Shown here in pieces: positions 1 to 7,704 of a stretch of 64,000 bases of DNA (positions are counted from its first letter, which is position 1; each line of letters opens with the position of its first letter). Under the pieces are notes generated by a model. The model was not told where the DNA came from. It was given only the letters and a program-made list of their open reading frames with translations, and ran no database searches. Made by a program: the position numbers and the translations under genes. Source of the DNA: Pseudomonadota bacterium (lineage in GTDB: Bacteria > Pseudomonadota > Gammaproteobacteria > Burkholderiales > Rhodocyclaceae); contig QQUN01000079.1 in NCBI GenBank assembly GCA_008501585.1, positions 62,001 to 126,000 on the forward strand. Reading direction: 5' to 3'.

Positions 1-313
1 GGTAGGGCCCCAGCCCGGCCTCGCGGCTGCCGAGGAATTCGTAGTCGCCGGACGGAAACGACCAGCGCTGGTGCTGGCCGACCGAGACGGCCTGGAACGC
101 ACCGCCGCCGGGCAGCAGGAGCAGGTTGATGGCCCAGGGCGTCACCAGCACGCCGACCCAGTCGCCCTGCCAGCGCTCGAAGGCGGGCACCGCCACCGAC
201 AACGCCCGGTTGCAGATCGGCAGGCCGGCCATACGCTCGGTGTGGATGCGCCGAAACACCGACGCGACCACCGGGGCCGGATCGGTATCGTACGGAAGCC
301 ACACCTCGGTCAT
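1..313 (-). CDS. hupJ: Hydrogenase assembly chaperone HupJ/HoxT (HybE family), C-terminus outside window
   Basis: The first 104 residues are visible; the gene runs off the left edge. The segment GDWVGVLVTPWAINLLLLPGG is the HybE-family core and matches the second copy in this window at 16616-17149 (GDWLGGLVTPWCVQLMLLPGG). HybE-type chaperones assist maturation and Tat export of the small subunit of [NiFe]-hydrogenases. It starts two bases after the rubredoxin gene stops and is the sixth gene of hupDFGHIJ, as in the hox order M-L-O-Q-R-T of Ralstonia. The next expected gene, hupK/hoxV, would lie beyond the window. Family assignment is secure; the exact chaperone step is known only from homologues. 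Confidence 0.85.
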   Translation of the reverse strand, partial: MTEVWLPYDTDPAPVVASVFRRIHTERMAGLPICNRALSVAVPAFERWQGDWVGVLVTPWAINLLLLPGGGAFQAVSVGQHQRWSFPSGDYEFLGSREAGLGPY

Positions 314-315
314 GC

Positions 316-525
316 TTAATCCTCGATCACCATGAACTTGTGCCGCGGGGCGTCGCAGTTGGGGCAGGTCCAGTGCGCCGGCAGGTCGGCAAAGGCCGTG
401 CCGGGCGCGACCTGCCATACCGGGTCGCCGACTGCTGGATCATATACCTCCCAGCAGATGCCGCATTCCAGCCTGGCGTCAGCGGCAATACGCTCATTGT
501 CGCCCAGATAGCTGCCTTCGAACAT
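316..525 (-). CDS. hupI: Rubredoxin HupI/HoxR of the hydrogenase cluster
   Basis: A 69-residue rubredoxin with the two iron-binding pairs CGIC near residue 21 and CPNC near residue 54, and the usual WEVYDP stretch between them. The ATG at 525 is preferred over one eight codons upstream because a GGAG lies just before it and the longer form would run into hupH. HupI/HoxR rubredoxins are small electron carriers encoded only with oxygen-tolerant uptake hydrogenases, where they are needed to build the small-subunit clusters under air. Its presence supports the oxygen-tolerant type inferred from hupS. It lies between hupH and hupJ in a tightly packed operon. Confidence 0.92.
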   Translation of the reverse strand: MFEGSYLGDNERIAADARLECGICWEVYDPAVGDPVWQVAPGTAFADLPAHWTCPNCDAPRHKFMVIED

Positions 526-541
526 GCCTGCCCCCTCTCCG

Positions 542-1375
542 TCACCCATCGCGCAGCGCGTCGATCCATTCGCCCAGGCGGACGATACTGTCGGCGTAGT
601 CCTCGGCGGCGGCCGGCGCCACGTCGGGCAGCTCGGTCACCTCCAGAGTGTTGAGGATCAGGCTGTCGCTGCTATTGAAGTATTGCACCCACCAGGTGTC
701 GCGCAAGGCGGTGCTGGAAATACGGCAGTTGCCGTAGCCACGCGAGAGGATCACCACCGGCCCGACGCCGAGGCTGGCCGACAGGTAGGCCAGGTCGTCC
801 GGCGTCATCGGCAACAGGGTGAGATTCACGATGTGCGCCGGATCGCCCTCGCCACGACGGGCGGCCGCATCGAGCAGTTCGCGCAACACGGCCGGCGCGT
901 TCATGGCGCCCGCCGGTGGCGGCGACACGGGCAGGCTGCGCGCAGCCCGCGCCCGGCAGGCCGCCACCACGGCCGCCGGCATCGGCGCCGCGTCGAGGCG
1001 GTCGACACCGTCCTCGCCGAGCACCCGCCACAGGCCGGCGAACACCGTTTCCTGAATGCGCAGGGGGGCGGCACCGGCCACGGTGGCGCTGACTTCGCCC
1101 TGCCCCAGCGCCTCGTTCACCACCGCACGGACCGGGGCCGGCAGCGTGCTCAGGTCCATCGACAAGGGCTCGCCGAAGCGGGTCGCCTGCATGCGCGCGC
1201 GCAGGGCGGCGAGCCAGTCGATCGCCGCGGCGTGGGCGGCCGGGTCGGTCGCCACCGGCATGCGCGGCGGCAGGTAGGCATTCATTTCACCCGGCGAGCC
1301 GATGAAGTCGACCGCCTCGTCATCGCCCTGGCTACCGGGCCCCACACTGTGCACGGGAATGGGAAAGGCTTTCAT
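542..1375 (-). CDS. hupH: Hydrogenase expression/formation protein HupH (HoxQ/HyaF family)
   Basis: A 277-residue HyaF/HupH-family protein. The N-terminal part KAFPIPVHSVGPGSQ and the C-terminal block around RGYGNCRISST and WWVQYFNSSDSLILNTLEV are characteristic of the family. It assists assembly of the iron-sulfur clusters of the hydrogenase small subunit, together with HupG and HupI. The start at 1375 overlaps the hupG stop by four bases (ATGA), so I prefer it over an ATG six codons upstream. Translation is probably coupled to hupG. Nothing looks damaged. The function is inferred from the family, since no catalytic motif is known. Confidence 0.92.
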   Translation of the reverse strand: MKAFPIPVHSVGPGSQGDDEAVDFIGSPGEMNAYLPPRMPVATDPAAHAAAIDWLAALRARMQATRFGEPLSMDLSTLPAPVRAVVNEALGQGEVSATVAGAAPLRIQETVFAGLWRVLGEDGVDRLDAAPMPAAVVAACRARAARSLPVSPPPAGAMNAPAVLRELLDAAARRGEGDPAHIVNLTLLPMTPDDLAYLSASLGVGPVVILSRGYGNCRISSTALRDTWWVQYFNSSDSLILNTLEVTELPDVAPAAAEDYADSIVRLGEWIDALRDG

Positions 1376-1845
1376 GCCGGCGAACCTCCACACTGGCCGG
1401 TGGTATTGCTGCGCACCGGAATGCCGATACCCGGCGCGCGCTGCACCGGGGCCGCCACCATGCGCTCGATGGCCGGGGCAAAGCTGTCCCAGTCGCGCAT
1501 GCCTTCGATCACGCCGACATAGTCCGCGCCACGGCGAAACAGCAGCGACGGAAAGCGGCGAATGTCGTAGCGCGCCGCCAGCATGCGGCTCGCCGCCAGA
1601 TCGGCCACCGCGGCCACCGGTGGCGCGCGCAGCGCCGACAACACTTCAGGCAGCACCACCGCCACATCCCACACCTCGGGCGCGCGCTTCGGGTCGTCGA
1701 TCAGCAGCACCATCGAGGTATCGGCCACCTCCGCGGCGAACAGATCGACCACGTCTTCGGTCAGGGTGGGCAGGCTGTGCTGGGCGTCGAGGCGCTCGAG
1801 CAGTTGCGCCAGGCGGTCCAGGTCGGGGGCAAGCGGCATGCTCAT
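1372..1845 (-). CDS. hupG: Hydrogenase chaperone HupG (HoxO/HyaE family)
   Basis: A 157-residue thioredoxin-fold protein of the HyaE/HupG family. It has the family pattern of a helix-rich start, a central strand SMVLLIDDPKRAPEVWDVAVVLPEV and the block ARYDIRRFPSLLFRRGADYVGVIEGMRDW, but no CxxC pair, so it acts as a chaperone and not as a redox enzyme. Known members bind the Tat signal of the hydrogenase small subunit and hold it back until it is mature. It follows hupF with a two-base gap and overlaps hupH by four bases. The order D-F-G-H-I-J is complete up to the window edge. Confidence 0.9.
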   Translation of the reverse strand: MSMPLAPDLDRLAQLLERLDAQHSLPTLTEDVVDLFAAEVADTSMVLLIDDPKRAPEVWDVAVVLPEVLSALRAPPVAAVADLAASRMLAARYDIRRFPSLLFRRGADYVGVIEGMRDWDSFAPAIERMVAAPVQRAPGIGIPVRSNTTGQCGGSPA

Positions 1846-1847
1846 CG

Positions 1848-2153
1848 TCAGGGTCCTCTCAGAAAATCAGGGAGTTGGGGGGTTCGCTCGAGCAGGTCGG
1901 CAAACGCGGCATCGAGGTCGGCCGGTTCGCCACGCGCGAGGGCGTCGAGCGCATCGAGCGCCCGTGCGACGGCCCCGGCACGCTCGGCATCGATCACCTC
2001 GCGCGCCGTGCCGAGGAAGGTCAGCAGCCAGGTGCCGGCGGGCTGCGGCCCGGTCAGCAGCAGGTCGATCTCGCATGTGCGGCCGTGGCGGTCGCGGCAA
2101 CGGGCATGCGCATCTGCGGCCGCGAGGATCTGCATCGGTTCGCCAACGCACAT
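1848..2153 (-). CDS. hupF: HypC/HupF-type hydrogenase maturation chaperone
   Basis: A 101-residue HypC-family protein. It starts MCVGEPMQI, where Cys2 after Met1 is the residue HypC proteins use to carry the Fe(CN)2CO unit, and it has the typical strand TGPQPAGTWLLTFLG followed by an acidic C-terminal helix. HupF/HoxL are hydrogenase-specific HypC relatives that protect large-subunit maturation under oxygen. The second hydrogenase has its own HypC-like protein at 17146-17424. The two are clearly different in the core sequence, which fits dedicated pairs. The general hypABCDEF genes are not in the window. Confidence 0.9.
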   Translation of the reverse strand: MCVGEPMQILAAADAHARCRDRHGRTCEIDLLLTGPQPAGTWLLTFLGTAREVIDAERAGAVARALDALDALARGEPADLDAAFADLLERTPQLPDFLRGP

Positions 2154-2191
2154 GTCAGTGGCTCCAGTCCAGGTCAGGGCATCGGAGCATC

Positions 2192-2809
2192 TCAGGCGTC
2201 CTCCGGAAAGAAGCGCTGGTCACCAAAGCGGCAGGCCAGCGCTTCAGGCGGGCGCTCGCCTTCATACACGCCGCGCGACAGGGCGCCGTCGTTGAGGCGC
2301 TCGGCACCGGCTTCACGCGCCACCAGCGGCATGCCCCAGTCGCGCAGGCGTGCCAGCGCCACCGACACGGCGGGGGTCACCTGGGCGTCCACTTCGGGGC
2401 GCAGGCTGCCGCCATAATCATCAAGCTCGACCGGCTGGACGCCGATCAGCAGCAGCGTTTCGGGGAGCTGGTCGAGCAGGCGGGCGGATGCCAGCACTTC
2501 CTGGAAGCCGGTCTGATGCAGGCTCATTTTCTTGGCGCCCATGAACTGCGGCACATCCTCGCCCTCGACCAGATGCAGGGTGCCCGGCACCAGGCCGAAG
2601 TCCACCGCGTCGAAGACGATCAGATGCCTGGCCGCCGTCACATAGGGCAGCAGGTAGAGCCCCTGCGTACCGCCATCCATGACGGTCACGTTGTCGGGCA
2701 GTGCCCAACCGGCGCTGAGCGCCTCGGCACAACGCACGCCAAAACCTTCGTCCGCCCACAGCACATTGCCGATCCCGAGGATCAGCACCGCATCGTCACT
2801 GGAAGCCAT
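2192..2809 (-). CDS. hupD: Hydrogenase maturation endopeptidase HupD (HoxM/HyaD)
   Basis: A 205-residue member of the nickel-dependent hydrogenase maturation protease family (peptidase M52). The motif GIGNVLWADEGFGVR carries the first metal ligand Glu, Asp lies in VFDAVDFG, and the third ligand His is in the MSLHQTGFQEVL segment. It clips the C-terminal tail of HupL after nickel insertion. It is the first gene of the hupDFGHIJ unit and has a sigma-54 type promoter about 35 bases upstream. Its usual neighbour hupC lies almost 5 kb away, so an islet has been inserted between them. A GAGG lies just before the ATG. Confidence 0.93.
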   Translation of the reverse strand: MASSDDAVLILGIGNVLWADEGFGVRCAEALSAGWALPDNVTVMDGGTQGLYLLPYVTAARHLIVFDAVDFGLVPGTLHLVEGEDVPQFMGAKKMSLHQTGFQEVLASARLLDQLPETLLLIGVQPVELDDYGGSLRPEVDAQVTPAVSVALARLRDWGMPLVAREAGAERLNDGALSRGVYEGERPPEALACRFGDQRFFPEDA

Positions 2810-2843
2810 CTTGCCTCACCCGGTGTCACACCTGGCGTTACAT

Positions 2844-2859
2844 TGCAGGCTTTGTGCCA
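2844..2859 (-). promoter_or_regulatory. Sigma-54 type -24/-12 promoter before hupD
   Basis: Read on the minus strand the site is TGGCACAAAGCCTGCA. It has the GG and GC dinucleotides at the exact 10-base spacing that sigma-54 requires, with only small departures from TGGCACG-N4-TTGCA. The predicted start of transcription is near 2833, about 24 bases before the hupD ATG, which suits a short leader. Hydrogenase operons in Alcaligenes/Ralstonia, Rhodobacter and Rhizobium relatives are known to use RpoN with HoxA/HupR activators. The call is by eye only. Confidence 0.6.
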
Positions 2860-3164
2860 GAACGGGATGGAATAGTTTTTGTGTGTTACGTCATGGACTT
2901 GAATCACTTGAACAGGCCTCAGGCGGGTCTGGCGTCATGCGCAAGTCGACAACCTGGATTCCACTCCGACAACATCGTAACCACCCCCGGCAAGACCGGC
3001 GGCAAGGCGGCAAGAATTGCCGCCCGCGCCCATCGCCCAACGGCGCGACGCGCCGAAACGACCCTTGACGGGTCGAAATCCACTCGAAACGCCCGCAAGG
3101 TCGTCGTCACCTTTACATGTCTTAACGCAGCTTTACCCAAAGCACGCAAAGATCTGGCCCGCCC
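2860..3164. other. Intergenic region with no supported gene
   Basis: About 300 bases between the hupD promoter and the promoter candidate of the EF-hand gene. Open frames exist, but none shows a ribosome binding site, a hydrophobic or conserved pattern, or good codon use, so I list no gene. The base composition is slightly lower in GC than the surroundings (for example around 3100-3140). This region may mark one edge of the islet that separates hupD from hupC. Confidence 0.5.
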
Positions 3165-3180
3165 TGGCCGAAGAGTTGCT
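3165..3180 (+). promoter_or_regulatory. Possible sigma-54 type promoter before EF-hand gene
   Basis: The site TGGCCGAAGAGTTGCT has GG and GC at the correct 10-base spacing, with a perfect TTGC in the -12 element and a weaker -24 element (TGGCCG instead of TGGCAC). Transcription would begin near 3191, about 70 bases before the ATG at 3261. It is weaker than the hupD site, and a chance match cannot be excluded. Confidence 0.35.
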
Positions 3181-3260
3181 GTGAAAGCTTGCCATGCCGG
3201 CAGATGCCGCCATGGCCGGGCACCACATGGTGTCCGACTTTCAATCATTGGGAGATAGCC

Positions 3261-3920
3261 ATGATAGGAAACGTGAGTTCCACAGGCATGCAGGCCTGGG
3301 GCAGCCAGGTTTCCGGTCAGCAGCACCGGCCACCACCCCCGGACTTCGCGAAGATGTTCAGCGCGATCGACGGGGATGGCGACGGCGCCGTGACCGAAAC
3401 CGAACTGAGTGCCCTCCTGCCATCGAGCAGCGGCGCGTCGGGCGACGTCAGCGCCCTGCTCGCCTCGCTCGATGCCGACGGGGACGGCAGCATTGCACAG
3501 AGCGAGTTCACCTCGGCCCTGGAGAACGTGCTTGGCCAGTTGCAGGGCCAGGCCATGGGCGGCATGCCACCGCCGCCACCGCCGGGCGGCGAGGACCGCT
3601 TCGCGGCGATGGACACCGACGGTGACGGCAGCATCAGCAGCACCGAGCTGGGCAGCGCCATCTCGGCACGAGCAGAAGCCACCGGTCGCAGCGGCCCGAG
3701 CGTCGAGGACATGATGGCGCGGCTCGACAGCGATGGCGACGGCGCGCTGTCCGAGGCCGAACTGCAGGCCGGCGCCGAAGCGCGTCGCGGCCCGCCGCCA
3801 CCACGCGGCGAGCACGGCGGTGACAGCAGCCAGTTCATCGCCAACGTGTTGCGCCAGTACCTCGACACCGCCAGCCTGGGCTCGGATTCGAGCACCTCAA
3901 GCCTGATCGCCAGCGCCTGA
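3261..3920 (+). CDS. Four-EF-hand calcium-binding protein
   Basis: A 219-residue protein with four canonical EF-hand loops, starting at about residues 37 (DGDGDGAVTETE), 71 (DADGDGSIAQSE), 118 (DTDGDGSISSTE) and 156 (DSDGDGALSEAE). All keep Asp at positions 1, 3 and 5 and Glu at 12, so four calcium ions could bind. Proline-rich linkers (residues 23-28 and 103-108) separate the pairs. There is no signal peptide or membrane segment. The ATG at 3261 has GGGAG ten bases upstream. Such proteins in proteobacteria are proposed calcium sensors or buffers; no partner is evident here. It sits in the islet between hupC and hupD. Confidence 0.85.
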   Translation: MIGNVSSTGMQAWGSQVSGQQHRPPPPDFAKMFSAIDGDGDGAVTETELSALLPSSSGASGDVSALLASLDADGDGSIAQSEFTSALENVLGQLQGQAMGGMPPPPPPGGEDRFAAMDTDGDGSISSTELGSAISARAEATGRSGPSVEDMMARLDSDGDGALSEAELQAGAEARRGPPPPRGEHGGDSSQFIANVLRQYLDTASLGSDSSTSSLIASA

Positions 3921-3936
3921 CGGCGCCGTGTCGATG

Positions 3937-3965
3937 CGCCGGGCCGGCCATGGGCCGGCCCGGCG
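3937..3965. terminator. Hairpin between convergent genes
   Basis: A 13-base-pair perfect GC-rich stem (3937-3949 with 3953-3965) closed by a three-base loop lies between the stop of the EF-hand gene and the stop of the oxidoreductase on the other strand. It has no T-run, so it may stop transcription weakly in both directions or simply protect 3' ends. Confidence 0.5.
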
Positions 3966-3967
3966 TG

Positions 3968-5605
3968 TCAGCCACCGGGGCCGAAGGTTTCGACATGAAT
4001 CCGCGCTGCCGCGACCCCGGCGGCGTCGAGACCGTTGCGGATGTCGGCCACAAAGCGTGACGGCCCGCACAGCAGGTAGTGCGCGTCATCGCCGGCATCG
4101 AGATCGAGCAGATCGGCCGCCGTGATCCGGCCTGCGCGATCGAAGTCGCGCCCGGCCCGCTCCTGGCTGTCGGGCTGGCTGTAGAAGTAGCGCCGCCGAA
4201 GCGCGCCCCGGCCCTGGGCCACCAGCCGCTCGACCTCGGCGCGCAGCGCGTGTTCGCGGCCGCTTCGTGCGCCATGAACGAACCACACACGCCGCCCCTG
4301 CGCGGATGCGGCATGCAGCATCGCCACCATGGGCGTCAGCCCCACGCCCGCACTGACCAGCACCAGCGGCGCGGCGCCGCGCGGCATGACGAAGTCGCCG
4401 GCCGGCGCGCGCGCCGCGATCAGCTCGCCCTCGCGCAGCGTGTCATGCAGATAGCGCGACACGAGCCCCAGCGCCTCGCGCTTGACGGTCAAGCGGTATG
4501 CCCCGTTCTCCGCGGGCGGACCCGACAGCGAATACGTCCGCCCCACCGGGTTCGCCTGCCCCGGAATGCGCAACTCGACGGGCAGGTGCTGCCCGGCCTC
4601 GAAGGGCGCGAGCGGACGCCCATCGACCGGCGCGAAATGGAAGGAGGTGATGCTGGCCGACTCGACCTCGCGGCGCACCAGCCGCAGCGGCCGCGTCGCC
4701 GCCTCCGGCCGGAACCAGCGCAGCGCCATCGCGCCGGGGCGGTCGAGCACGGCGTCGATGGCAACGTTGATCGTCCGCCGCGCCTGCGGGTCATGCCCGT
4801 CGCTCGGCTGCCAGTCGATCGTCGCCCGGCCGGTGACATGCAGCAGGCCGCCGGTCTCGAAGTCCACAAACAGCAGGCCCACGCGCGGATCGGCAAGCAG
4901 GTTGCCGATCGTGTTGAAGTAGTTGTTGCCGGGGTAGTCCGGGATCTGCAGATGCGTGCCGTCGATGACACGCACGAAGCCCGGCGCACCACCGCGATGC
5001 GAGGCGTCGAATCCGTTGGCGGCGCCACCGCCCGGCCGCAGGTGACCCGAGCCGATGAACAGCGTGTCCGCCGCGCCGACCAAAGCGCGCTGCCGGTCGC
5101 TCAACGCATCGGTCAGGCGCGCGGGCGGGGGCGTACCCGCCGCATGGCGCGTCCAGGCGCGCTCGACGATGTACTGCGGGCAGTTCCCGAAGGTCTGGCG
5201 AACATCGATCAGATAGCCCCCACCGGCCGGCCGCAGGTAGCCGCTGAAGCGGTTCCTGCGCCGCGTGGCCAGGTCGATCCCGAGTGCGCCCACCTCGGTA
5301 CCGGCCGCGCAGGCGGCTGCCAGCGGGTCGCCCGCAGCGAGCGCGGCGTGCAGAGCCATGCTGTGCGGATCGGGCGAGCGCACGAAGCCGTCGGCGCCCT
5401 CGATCAGCGTGGTCCAGACACGCCCACCGTCATCGGCCCCGGCCAGCACCAGGAAAGGCAGCGCGGTGTGGAAGGCACGGTGCTGTTCCGGCAGGTAATC
5501 GCGCACGAAACCCGCCGCCCAGCTGGCCACATCGCCGGCGCCGGCGCGGGCCTGCGCCTCGCGCTCGCCGGCATGAAATGGCGTGATGGCGTCGGTCATG
5601 GACAT
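3968..5605 (-). CDS. PNPOx-domain/ferredoxin-reductase fusion flavoprotein
   Basis: A 545-residue two-domain flavoprotein. Residues about 30-280 form a pyridoxamine-phosphate-oxidase-like split barrel (FSGYLRP, FIGSGH, DYPGNNYFNTIGNLLADPRVGLLFVDF). Residues about 310-545 are an FAD/NAD(P)-binding ferredoxin-reductase module with the flavin motif RTYSLS, the nicotinamide motif VSAGVGLTPMVAML and a final CGP/VETFGP. The protein ends where related enzymes continue into a 2Fe-2S domain, so electrons must leave by another partner. The start at 5605 gives MSMTDAITPF; longer frames read into the GST gene. It lies 40 bases after the GST gene, which suggests one operon controlled by the divergent LysR regulator. 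The substrate is unknown. Confidence 0.85.
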   Translation of the reverse strand: MSMTDAITPFHAGEREAQARAGAGDVASWAAGFVRDYLPEQHRAFHTALPFLVLAGADDGGRVWTTLIEGADGFVRSPDPHSMALHAALAAGDPLAAACAAGTEVGALGIDLATRRRNRFSGYLRPAGGGYLIDVRQTFGNCPQYIVERAWTRHAAGTPPPARLTDALSDRQRALVGAADTLFIGSGHLRPGGGAANGFDASHRGGAPGFVRVIDGTHLQIPDYPGNNYFNTIGNLLADPRVGLLFVDFETGGLLHVTGRATIDWQPSDGHDPQARRTINVAIDAVLDRPGAMALRWFRPEAATRPLRLVRREVESASITSFHFAPVDGRPLAPFEAGQHLPVELRIPGQANPVGRTYSLSGPPAENGAYRLTVKREALGLVSRYLHDTLREGELIAARAPAGDFVMPRGAAPLVLVSAGVGLTPMVAMLHAASAQGRRVWFVHGARSGREHALRAEVERLVAQGRGALRRRYFYSQPDSQERAGRDFDRAGRITAADLLDLDAGDDAHYLLCGPSRFVADIRNGLDAAGVAAARIHVETFGPGG

Positions 5606-5645
5606 GTCGCGTTCCTCATGGCTCAGCACACCCCGGCCCGCGGCG

Positions 5646-6272
5646 TCAGGCCAGCGCCGGGATCGGCGAGCGGGCCATCCCGACAAAGCCGGGCAGCGCC
5701 TCGATGCGCTGCAGCCAGGCACGGATAGCGGGATAGGGCGCCAGGTCCACGCCGCCCTCAGGGGCATGCGCGATATAGCTGTAGCCCGCCACATCGGCGA
5801 TGGAGACGGCGTCGGTGGCCAGCCAGTCGCGCCCGTGCAGATGCGCCTCCATGAGCTTGAACAGGTCATGGGCCTTGCTGACCGCCGCAGCATGATCGAG
5901 ACCGGCACCAAACACCTTGACCAGGCGCGCCGCGCACGGGCCGGCGTAGATGTTGTCGGCCGCCACGCTGAGCCAGCGCTGCACCTCGGCCGCGGCCCTG
6001 GGTTCGCGCGGCAGCCAGTTCGGCGCGCTGGCATAGGTGCCGGCCAGATAGACCAGGATGGCGTTGCTGTCGGCCAGCACATACCCCTCATCATCGATCG
6101 CCGGCACCAGCCCGAAGGGACTGAGGCGGAGAAAATCGGGCGCCTTGTGCTCGCCGTTGGCGAGGTCGAGGTCAATCGTCTCGTAGGGCAGGCCGAGCAG
6201 CGCGAGCATCAGTTCCACGCGGTGGCAGTGCCCGGATTTGGGGTGGCGGTAGAGCTTGATCGGTGTGGTCAT
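5646..6272 (-). CDS. Glutathione S-transferase family protein
   Basis: A 208-residue GST-like protein with an N-terminal thioredoxin fold (KLYRHPKSGHCHRVELMLALLGLPYE), the cis-proline region FGLVPAIDDEG, the glutathione-contacting DSNAILVYL and an all-helical C-terminal half ending in the N-capping motif VSIADVAGYSY. The ATG at 6272 fits the family length; upstream codons are not conserved in type. It is transcribed away from the LysR gene across a 195-base spacer and is followed by the flavoprotein. This arrangement (LysR divergent from GST and oxidoreductase) is common for detoxification genes. The substrate is not predictable. Confidence 0.88.
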   Translation of the reverse strand: MTTPIKLYRHPKSGHCHRVELMLALLGLPYETIDLDLANGEHKAPDFLRLSPFGLVPAIDDEGYVLADSNAILVYLAGTYASAPNWLPREPRAAAEVQRWLSVAADNIYAGPCAARLVKVFGAGLDHAAAVSKAHDLFKLMEAHLHGRDWLATDAVSIADVAGYSYIAHAPEGGVDLAPYPAIRAWLQRIEALPGFVGMARSPIPALA

Positions 6273-6416
6273 GCGTGTGTCCCTCGTTTGGCGGCTAGAA
6301 CGGTCGGATGGCCGATTCACCAGCGCCGGGGGGCGCCCCGTGCAGTGGCCAGGCGGTCACCGCGCCGTGCGTGAATCGACGAGACCCATTCTGCGCACAC
6401 GCACTCACCGAATAAA

Positions 6417-6456
6417 TGCAGCAACATGCACTTGATTGCTGCACTCATTGCAGCAA
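6417..6456. promoter_or_regulatory. Three-copy TGCAGCAA operator in LysR/GST divergent spacer
   Basis: The octamer TGCAGCAA occurs at 6417-6424, inverted at 6436-6443 (TTGCTGCA) and direct again at 6449-6456. The outer members end just before the LysR start at 6468. The inverted pair with an 11-base gap is the shape expected for a LysR-type dimer, and the third copy would allow autoregulation near the lysR start. Confidence 0.6.
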
Positions 6457-6467
6457 TGATGAGCGCC

Positions 6468-7358
6468 ATGGATCAGCTCAAGCTCATGCGCCTCTTCGTG
6501 GCCATCGCCGACGAAGGCAGCCTGACCGGTGCCGCCGAGGCGCTCGACACCTCGCAGCCATCGGCGGTGCGCGGCCTGGCCCGGCTCGAAGCGCACCTTG
6601 GCGTACGCCTGTTCCATCGCAGCACGCGGCGCATTGCACTCACCGACGAAGGGCGGCGCTACCTCGCCGACAGCCGGCAGATTCTCGGCGCGCTGGCCGA
6701 GGCGGACGCCGGCATGCGCGCGGAGCTCAGCGACCCCACCGGTTTGCTGCGCATCACCGCGCCGGTGCAGTTCGGCCAGATGTATGTCGCGCCCACGCTC
6801 AACCGCCTCGTGGCACACCACCCAAAACTCCGGGTGGAGCTGATCCTGCTCGACCGCGTGGTCAACCTGGTCGAAGAGGGCTTTGATGCCGCGATCCGGA
6901 TCGGGGCGCTGGAGGATTCGTCACTGGTGGCGCGCACGCTCGGCGTGGTGCGGCGCGTCGTGGTTGCCAGCCCCGGCTATCTCGCCCGCCATGGCCGGCC
7001 ATCGCACCCCGGCGAGCTGCGCGATGCCGATTGCGTGGGGTTCAGCGGTGCCTCCGGACCGAACTGGCGTTTTCGCGACGGCGGGCGTCAGCTCAAGGTG
7101 ACCATCGACAGCCGGGTCACCTTCAACCTGGTCGCCCCCGGTATCGCCGCCTGCCGCGACGGCCTGGGCTTTGGCAGCTTCCTGTCCTACCAGGTGGCGC
7201 CGGATGTGACGGGCGGCGCGCTGGAGATCGTGCTGGCAGACTTTGAACCGCCCCCGCTGCCGATCAGCGTCATCACCCCCCACGCCCGTCTGCTGCCCGC
7301 GCGCACCCGGCTGTTCATCGACACCATGCGCGAGGCGCTGGCCGGATTCGCTATGTGA
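6468..7358 (+). CDS. LysR-family transcriptional regulator
   Basis: A 296-residue LysR protein. The helix-turn-helix is at about residues 16-45 (GSLTGAAEALDTSQPSAVRGLARLEAHLGVRLFHRSTRR written here in part), followed by the periplasmic-binding-like effector domain with YVAPTLNRLVAHHP and DRVVNLVEEGFDAAIRIG, typical of the group that often controls neighbouring oxidoreductases. The start at 6468 (MDQLKLMRLF) fits the family; upstream in-frame ATGs fall inside the operator repeats. It probably regulates the divergent GST-flavoprotein pair and itself. Its 3' end overlaps the convergent HigA-like gene by eight bases. Confidence 0.9.
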   Translation: MDQLKLMRLFVAIADEGSLTGAAEALDTSQPSAVRGLARLEAHLGVRLFHRSTRRIALTDEGRRYLADSRQILGALAEADAGMRAELSDPTGLLRITAPVQFGQMYVAPTLNRLVAHHPKLRVELILLDRVVNLVEEGFDAAIRIGALEDSSLVARTLGVVRRVVVASPGYLARHGRPSHPGELRDADCVGFSGASGPNWRFRDGGRQLKVTIDSRVTFNLVAPGIAACRDGLGFGSFLSYQVAPDVTGGALEIVLADFEPPPLPISVITPHARLLPARTRLFIDTMREALAGFAM

Positions 7359-7704
7359 TCGCACGGGCCCCGGGGCGGGCACCCGCCCCCACCTGCCGCC
7401 AGACCTGATGCACATCCCAGGCCGACTGCATGACCATCCACATCTGAGGATCGGTACGGAAGAACAGCGCCAGCCGTACGGCGGTATCCGGGGTGAACGC
7501 CCGGCGGCCGCGCACCAGCTCATTCACCCGCCGGCGCGAGATGCCCAGCGCACGGGCCAGCGCGTCCTGCGAGATGCGCGCCGGGCGCATGAAGCGCGAT
7601 TCGAGAAAGCGCCCCGGGTGCACGGGGGTGCGCCCCGGGGCGGAAGGACCCGGCCGCACCGCGCATTGCGCGCCAAGCGGGCCGGATGAGGGAGCCGTTG
7701 TCAT
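7351..7704 (-). CDS. Orphan HigA-type XRE antitoxin/regulator
   Basis: A 117-residue protein whose residues about 25-100 match the HigA addiction-module antidote family: PVHPGRFLESRF, the helix-turn-helix QDALARALGISRRRVNELVRGRR, and TPDTAVRLALFFRTDPQMWMVMQ. The N-terminal 25 residues are an unusual Pro/Ser-rich extension; the start could lie further in. No higB-like toxin gene is present on either side: 14 bases upstream is hupC and downstream is lysR. It may be a remnant of a toxin-antitoxin pair or a domesticated repressor. It lies directly behind hupC at one boundary of the islet. Confidence 0.8.
   Translation of the reverse strand: MTTAPSSGPLGAQCAVRPGPSAPGRTPVHPGRFLESRFMRPARISQDALARALGISRRRVNELVRGRRAFTPDTAVRLALFFRTDPQMWMVMQSAWDVHQVWRQVGAGARPGARAIT

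Noticed and set aside
524-1522. Long plus-strand frames across the hup maturation genes
   Set aside because: They are Arg/His/Pro-rich shadows of minus-strand genes in high-GC DNA, without motifs or ribosome sites. Many similar shadows elsewhere were discarded for the same reason.
3968-6175. One 735-residue fusion of GST-region sequence and the flavoprotein
   Set aside because: The long frame reads through the GST gene in another phase; a proper start at 5605 gives a complete two-domain flavoprotein.
7351-7704. HigBA toxin-antitoxin pair
   Set aside because: Only the HigA-like half is present; no HigB-like frame exists on either side, so it is listed as an orphan regulator.
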